Shown: piece by piece, positions 60,848 to 64,000 of the stretch | Numbering within the stretch: position 1 is the first letter of the stretch | Layout: each line of letters starts with the position of its first letter | NCBI RefSeq assembly: GCF_042665095.1 | Contig: NZ_JBHTBV010000004.1 | Strand: one strand, 5' to 3' | DNA: 64,000 nucleotides | Origin: Gordonibacter pamelaeae | Lineage (GTDB): Bacteria > Actinomycetota > Coriobacteriia > Coriobacteriales > Eggerthellaceae | Notes under the pieces: model-generated | Databases searched by the model: none | Told to the model about the DNA's origin: nothing | The model's input: only the letters and a program-made list of their open reading frames with translations | Position numbers and translations under genes: made by a program

Positions 60848-60863
60848 TGTTTCACGTAAAACA
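60848..60863. other. parS-like site 6 (one mismatch)
   Basis: TGTTTCACGTAAAACA differs from the consensus only at base 11. The flanks GAA and TTCGTTCGC are the same as at site 1, so common origin is likely. Confidence 0.7.
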
Positions 60864-60886
60864 TTCGTTCGCTTGAGGGAAGGGGG

Positions 60887-60919
60887 AGGGCCCGGATGCG
60901 GCGGGCGCATCCGGGCCCT
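60887..60919 (-). terminator. GC-rich hairpin after the rubrerythrin gene
   Basis: A 14-bp stem starting AGGGCCCGGATGCG with its exact complement, loop 5. No T-run; 38 bp beyond the rubrerythrin stop. Confidence 0.6.
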
Positions 60920-60957
60920 TCATGGGAGAGACCCCGTTAAGGGCGGGTCGCGTAAGC

Positions 60958-61722
60958 CTAGTATTCCTTGAAAGAAGCCTTGGGCGCCAGGCAGATGGGG
61001 CAGGCGGTAAAGTTCTCGCCCTTGTGGATATAACCGCAGATGGGGCAAAGGTAGTATTTGTCGTCCGTGGGCGTGTCGATGGTGTTGTACGCATCCAGGT
61101 AGCGCTCGGCATGGTATGCCTCGGCCAGCTTCGCGCGGGTGAACACCTGCACGGCCTCGTTGTTCTGCTCCTCCTGCGCCACCTTGATGAACGAGGGGTA
61201 CATGTCCGACGTCTCGTAGATCTCGCCGTTCGCGCCGGCGATGAGGTTGAGGTCCACCGTGTGCTCGGGAACCTCGGGCGGCTCGGGCTTCTCATAGCCC
61301 GGGTCCAGCTTCTGCACCAGCTTGTACTCCAGCTCGATGTGGATCTTCTCGGCGTCCGACGTGCAGGTGAACAGGCGCGCGATATGGTCGTAGCCCGCCT
61401 TCTCGGCGACCTTCGCCCACGCGGCGTACTTCGTGGTGGCGCCCGTCTCGCCCTCGATGGCCGTCTTCAGGTTTTCGAGCGTGGTTCCCACGGCGGTGGC
61501 GCTTTCCTCAACCACGTTGAAGTTGCTGGCCGTGGTCGCGTCGGGCATGGTCTTCGGGTCGAGCACGTACGCAGTGGCGCCGTCGGCGGGAGCGTCGGCG
61601 TTCGCCTGCGGCGCGGGCTCCTCCTGCTTGGGCGCGCATCCGGCCATCAGGCCGAGCGTGCCGACGGTTGCGGCCCCGATAGCCGCGTTCCTCATGAAGC
61701 TTCGCCGGGAGATATCGGACAT
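60958..61722 (-). CDS. Tat-exported rubrerythrin-like lipoprotein
   Basis: 254 residues. The signal SRRSFMRNAA is of Tat type and runs to a lipobox MAGC with Cys29. A ferritin-like diiron domain (about 75-210) has ExxH-type ligands in EGETGATTKYAAWA, AEKIHIE and EEQNNEAV/AEAYHAER. A C-terminal rubredoxin knot has CPICGYIHKG and CPICLAPK. Rubrerythrins reduce hydrogen peroxide. Export of a folded metalloprotein through Tat fits cofactor loading inside. GGAGGGG precedes the ATG. The electron donor outside the membrane is not known. A Fur/PerR-like dyad lies upstream. Confidence 0.9.
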   Translation of the reverse strand: MSDISRRSFMRNAAIGAATVGTLGLMAGCAPKQEEPAPQANADAPADGATAYVLDPKTMPDATTASNFNVVEESATAVGTTLENLKTAIEGETGATTKYAAWAKVAEKAGYDHIARLFTCTSDAEKIHIELEYKLVQKLDPGYEKPEPPEVPEHTVDLNLIAGANGEIYETSDMYPSFIKVAQEEQNNEAVQVFTRAKLAEAYHAERYLDAYNTIDTPTDDKYYLCPICGYIHKGENFTACPICLAPKASFKEY

Positions 61723-61806
61723 GGAAACCCCTCCTGTTCCAGCGGCGGCGCTTTCTGCACCGCCCGATCCGCATGAACGCTGCTCTCGTCTGCGCTCATC
61801 TAATGA

Positions 61807-61823
61807 TTGATACTTTATATCAA
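61807..61823. promoter_or_regulatory. Fur/PerR-like palindrome upstream of rubrerythrin
   Basis: TTGATA and TATCAA flank five bases; the central 15-mer TGATACTTTATATCA resembles the box at catalase and the Fur-family consensus. It covers the minus-strand -10 TATAAA. The spacer is AT-rich. Confidence 0.5.
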
Positions 61824-61986
61824 TAAGTAATAAAAATCAATAAGAAATATAATCGAATTGGTGGACTTTCGGGAAGGAGCCGCTGGGCGGTCTCACGTAC
61901 ACAACTCCGTCACAAGCCGAGGTGGGCGCGGGCACTTCTCGCCGCCGTTTGCTAGAATGAGCGGAACTCCGCTGAAAGAAGGTTTC

Positions 61987-63693
61987 ATGATTTCGGGTGA
62001 TATGGAAAAGCTGTATCCCTCCGCGAAGACGCTCGTGAAGGAATGCGTTGCCAGCCGCGTCCACGCGAAGGACGCGACCCTCTACGATTTCTCCGAACAG
62101 GCCCAGGCCTGTGCCGAACGGTACATGGGATGGACGGACCTTGCCAGCAACCCGCCGTACTCGCTCGCCGACATCCAGGCGTTCGCCGATTCCATCATCG
62201 AGCAGGGCCTCAAGACGGTCGTGCTCATCGGGCAGGGCGGCTCCACGCAGGCGCCCATGACCATCACGAAGTACAACAAGCCCGATTCGTCGCGCATCGT
62301 GTTCAAGACGCTCGACTCCGACTCGCCCGTGCGCGTGCGCGCCATCCTGGCCGAGGCGAAGCCCGAGACCACGCTGTTCGTGATATCCTCGAAGAGCGGC
62401 GGCACCATCGAGCCGCGCCTCGCCCTGCGCGCCGTGCGCGACGCGGTGGGCGACGCCCTGCCCGAGGAGGAGCTGGTACAGCACCTGGTGGCCATCACCG
62501 ATCCCGGCTCGGACCTGGAACGCCAGGCCCGCGAGGAGGGTTGGGCGGCCGTGCTGCCCGGCGAGCCCTCCGTGGGCGGCCGCTTCTCGGCGCTGTCCGT
62601 GTTCGGCCTGCTGCCCGCCGCGCTCGTGGGCATCGACCTGGAGGAGCTGCTGGAGCACGCCGTGGAGGCCGAGCAGCGCTGCAGCGAGGACGCCATCGAC
62701 AACCCGGCCATCGGCCTGGCAGCGTTCCTGTACGACAACTACCTGCAGGGACGCAACAAGTTCTCGTTCCTCACGCCGAAGCGCGGTCGCGTGCTGGGCC
62801 TGTGGATAGAGCAGCTGGTGGCCGAGAGCCTGGGCAAGGACGGCCAGGGCATCCTGCCGAACATCGAGATAGACTCGCTGCTGCTCACGAACGATCCGGG
62901 CGACCGCAGCGTCATCATGTACCAGACGAAGACCGACCTGTGGGACGAGCGCAAGAACTTCGAGATGAGCCTGTCCTACATCGACCCCACCATCCCGCGC
63001 GCGAACTTCAAGATCGACTCGGTGGAGGAGCTGGCCGAGCACTTCGTCATGTGGGAGTACGCCGTGGCCATGTGCGGCTACCTCATGCGCGTGTGCCCGT
63101 TCGACCAGCCCGACGTGGCCTCCGCGAAGGCCGTGGTGCTGGATATCTTGAAGGAGGGCCAGCCGGCGCCCGACTTCGTGCAGGATTACATCGGCGACGT
63201 GCACATGGGCGAGGTGGAGGTGCGCCTGGCCCCGTGCTTCAAGGACTGCACCGATGTGCAGGGCGCCCTTCGCGCACTTCTGACCAGCATCCAGCCGGGC
63301 GACTACTTCGCGCTCAACGCGTTTCTGCCGTTCACGGGCGAGGGGCGGCGCGAGGCGCTCGAGCTCATCCGCCATGGCGTGGCGGCCAGCCGGCACACGG
63401 TGTCGTGCCTGGAAGTGGGGCCGCGCTACCTGCACTCCACGGGCCAGCTGCAGAAGGGCGGCCAGAACAACGGCGTGTTCCTCATCTTGTCGGCCGACGA
63501 GCTGAAGGACATCCCGCTGTCGGAGGAGGCCGAGAGCCTGGGAACGCTGGCGAAGGCGCAGGCCTCCGGCGACCTGCTGACGCTTGCCGACCGCGGCCGC
63601 CGTTGCGTGCATCTGCACCTCCCCGACAACTCCGGCGTGACGCTGCGCGCCCTGTCCGAGGTTATCACGGGGATACTCGCGACGTTGGACTAG
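61987..63693 (+). CDS. pgi: Glucose-6-phosphate isomerase
   Basis: 568 residues. It interconverts glucose 6-phosphate and fructose 6-phosphate. Sugar-phosphate-binding SIS motifs are VLIGQGGSTQAP and FVISSKSGGTIEP; the base/acid region is in LYDNYLQGRNKFSFLTP and GRLHSTGQLQKGG-like YLHSTGQLQKGGQNNG. It resembles the isomerase half of transaldolase-isomerase fusions more than E. coli Pgi; the transaldolase part is not present. ATG 61987 with AAGAAGG is chosen over upstream starts. Confidence 0.85.
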   Translation: MISGDMEKLYPSAKTLVKECVASRVHAKDATLYDFSEQAQACAERYMGWTDLASNPPYSLADIQAFADSIIEQGLKTVVLIGQGGSTQAPMTITKYNKPDSSRIVFKTLDSDSPVRVRAILAEAKPETTLFVISSKSGGTIEPRLALRAVRDAVGDALPEEELVQHLVAITDPGSDLERQAREEGWAAVLPGEPSVGGRFSALSVFGLLPAALVGIDLEELLEHAVEAEQRCSEDAIDNPAIGLAAFLYDNYLQGRNKFSFLTPKRGRVLGLWIEQLVAESLGKDGQGILPNIEIDSLLLTNDPGDRSVIMYQTKTDLWDERKNFEMSLSYIDPTIPRANFKIDSVEELAEHFVMWEYAVAMCGYLMRVCPFDQPDVASAKAVVLDILKEGQPAPDFVQDYIGDVHMGEVEVRLAPCFKDCTDVQGALRALLTSIQPGDYFALNAFLPFTGEGRREALELIRHGVAASRHTVSCLEVGPRYLHSTGQLQKGGQNNGVFLILSADELKDIPLSEEAESLGTLAKAQASGDLLTLADRGRRCVHLHLPDNSGVTLRALSEVITGILATLD

Positions 63694-63730
63694 GTAGGTT
63701 CCGACCGCAAAGCTATTGGGAAGGCGCATT

Positions 63731-64000
63731 ATGATCGAAGCGCTCGACATACAGGTGAAAGGCATAGTGCAAGGGGTGGGATTCCGCCCCTTCGTCTATC
63801 GATTGGCGAAGAAGTACCTGATAAACGGCTGGGTGCTCAACGCGACCGACGGCGTGTTCATCCATGCCGAGGGCGAGGCCAAGCTGCTCGACGAGTTCGT
63901 CATCGAGCTGTCGGAGAACCCGCCGGCGGCCTCGCGCGTCGAGGAGGTGGCGCTCAAGGAGGTCCCGCTGGAGGACTTCGACTCCTTCGAGATCCGCTTC
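63731..64000 (+). CDS. hypF: Carbamoyltransferase HypF, N-terminal part (cut by the window end)
   Basis: 90 residues are visible. They form the acylphosphatase domain that starts HypF, with KGIVQGVGFRPFVYRLAKK holding the phosphate-binding arginine and the partner Asn in GWVLNATDG. HypF uses carbamoyl phosphate to make the cyanide ligands of [NiFe] hydrogenase, so hydrogenase maturation genes probably follow outside the window. GGGAAGG precedes the ATG, 37 bp after pgi. Confidence 0.85.
   Translation, partial: MIEALDIQVKGIVQGVGFRPFVYRLAKKYLINGWVLNATDGVFIHAEGEAKLLDEFVIELSENPPAASRVEEVALKEVPLEDFDSFEIRF

Overview
The window is high-GC, gene-dense bacterial chromosome. Its gene content (NRAMP-type transporter of the kind described from Eggerthella lenta, Tat-exported rubrerythrin, catalase, HypF, several hybrid histidine kinases, serpin, tandem alkyltransferases) and codon use suggest an Eggerthella-like member of the Coriobacteriia (Actinomycetota). 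That assignment is inference. Four perfect copies and one single-mismatch copy of the ParB-binding sequence parS (TGTTTCACGTGAAACA) lie between genes at 620, 1012, 17109, 52948 and 60848, so the window is probably in the origin-proximal part of the chromosome.

Layout. 1-1150: end of a phenylacetate-CoA ligase-like gene, then a hairpin-rich repeat and two parS sites. 1151-7605: sodium:solute symporter, an AlbA_2/HATPase DNA-binding gene of visibly lower GC sitting between two 167-bp direct repeats, a DUF218 membrane protein and an NhaC-type antiporter. 7634-12187: a probably leaderless 5-formyl-THF cyclo-ligase gene, a possible small RNA or attenuator, an Rrf2 regulator, and a two-gene probable magnesium operon (MgtE-N/CBS protein plus NRAMP-related transporter) whose leader can hide its own ribosome-binding site; then tRNA-Arg(ACG). 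12363-16870: a small acidic protein, a betaine/choline-type ABC transporter with fused permease and binding protein, and citrate synthase. 16965-26699: tRNA-Ser(UGA), tadA, ispE, lemA, a hybrid kinase, tRNA-Ser(GCU), a DUF2207 protein, an ECF sigma factor with an overlapping putative anti-sigma gene, and tRNA-Leu(CAG).

26869-36252: a three-gene alkylation-repair operon (Ada-AlkA fusion plus two alkyltransferases), a 39-bp inverted-repeat element, a membrane Ser/Thr kinase with a large insert in its N-lobe, an acetamidase/formamidase with an APC permease, a pyridoxamine kinase and a small membrane protein. 36418-44642: a second hybrid kinase, serS, a membrane protein with a histone-H1-like tail, a short protein resembling the start of cyanophycin synthetase, an aminotransferase and D-Ala-D-Ala ligase. 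44853-51551: an envelope cluster (two PspA paralogues around a Gly-rich TPM-like protein, then YtxH, PRC-barrel, TVP38/DedA-type and TM2 proteins). 51847-64000: class I aldolase, catalase, serpin lipoprotein, tRNA-Leu(CAA), M20 dipeptidase, tyrosine phosphatase, LytTR regulator, exported rubrerythrin, glucose-6-phosphate isomerase and the start of hypF.

Themes. Envelope homeostasis (PspA, LemA, DUF2207, TPM-like, TM2 and DedA proteins) and oxidative stress (catalase and rubrerythrin, both behind Fur/PerR-like palindromes) recur. Translation parts fit together: TadA deaminates the A34 of the tRNA-Arg(ACG) present here, and SerRS charges the two tRNA-Ser. The least explained signals are the 11-bp iterons around the AlbA_2 gene, the switch-like leader of the Mg operon, and several inverted-repeat intergenic elements.
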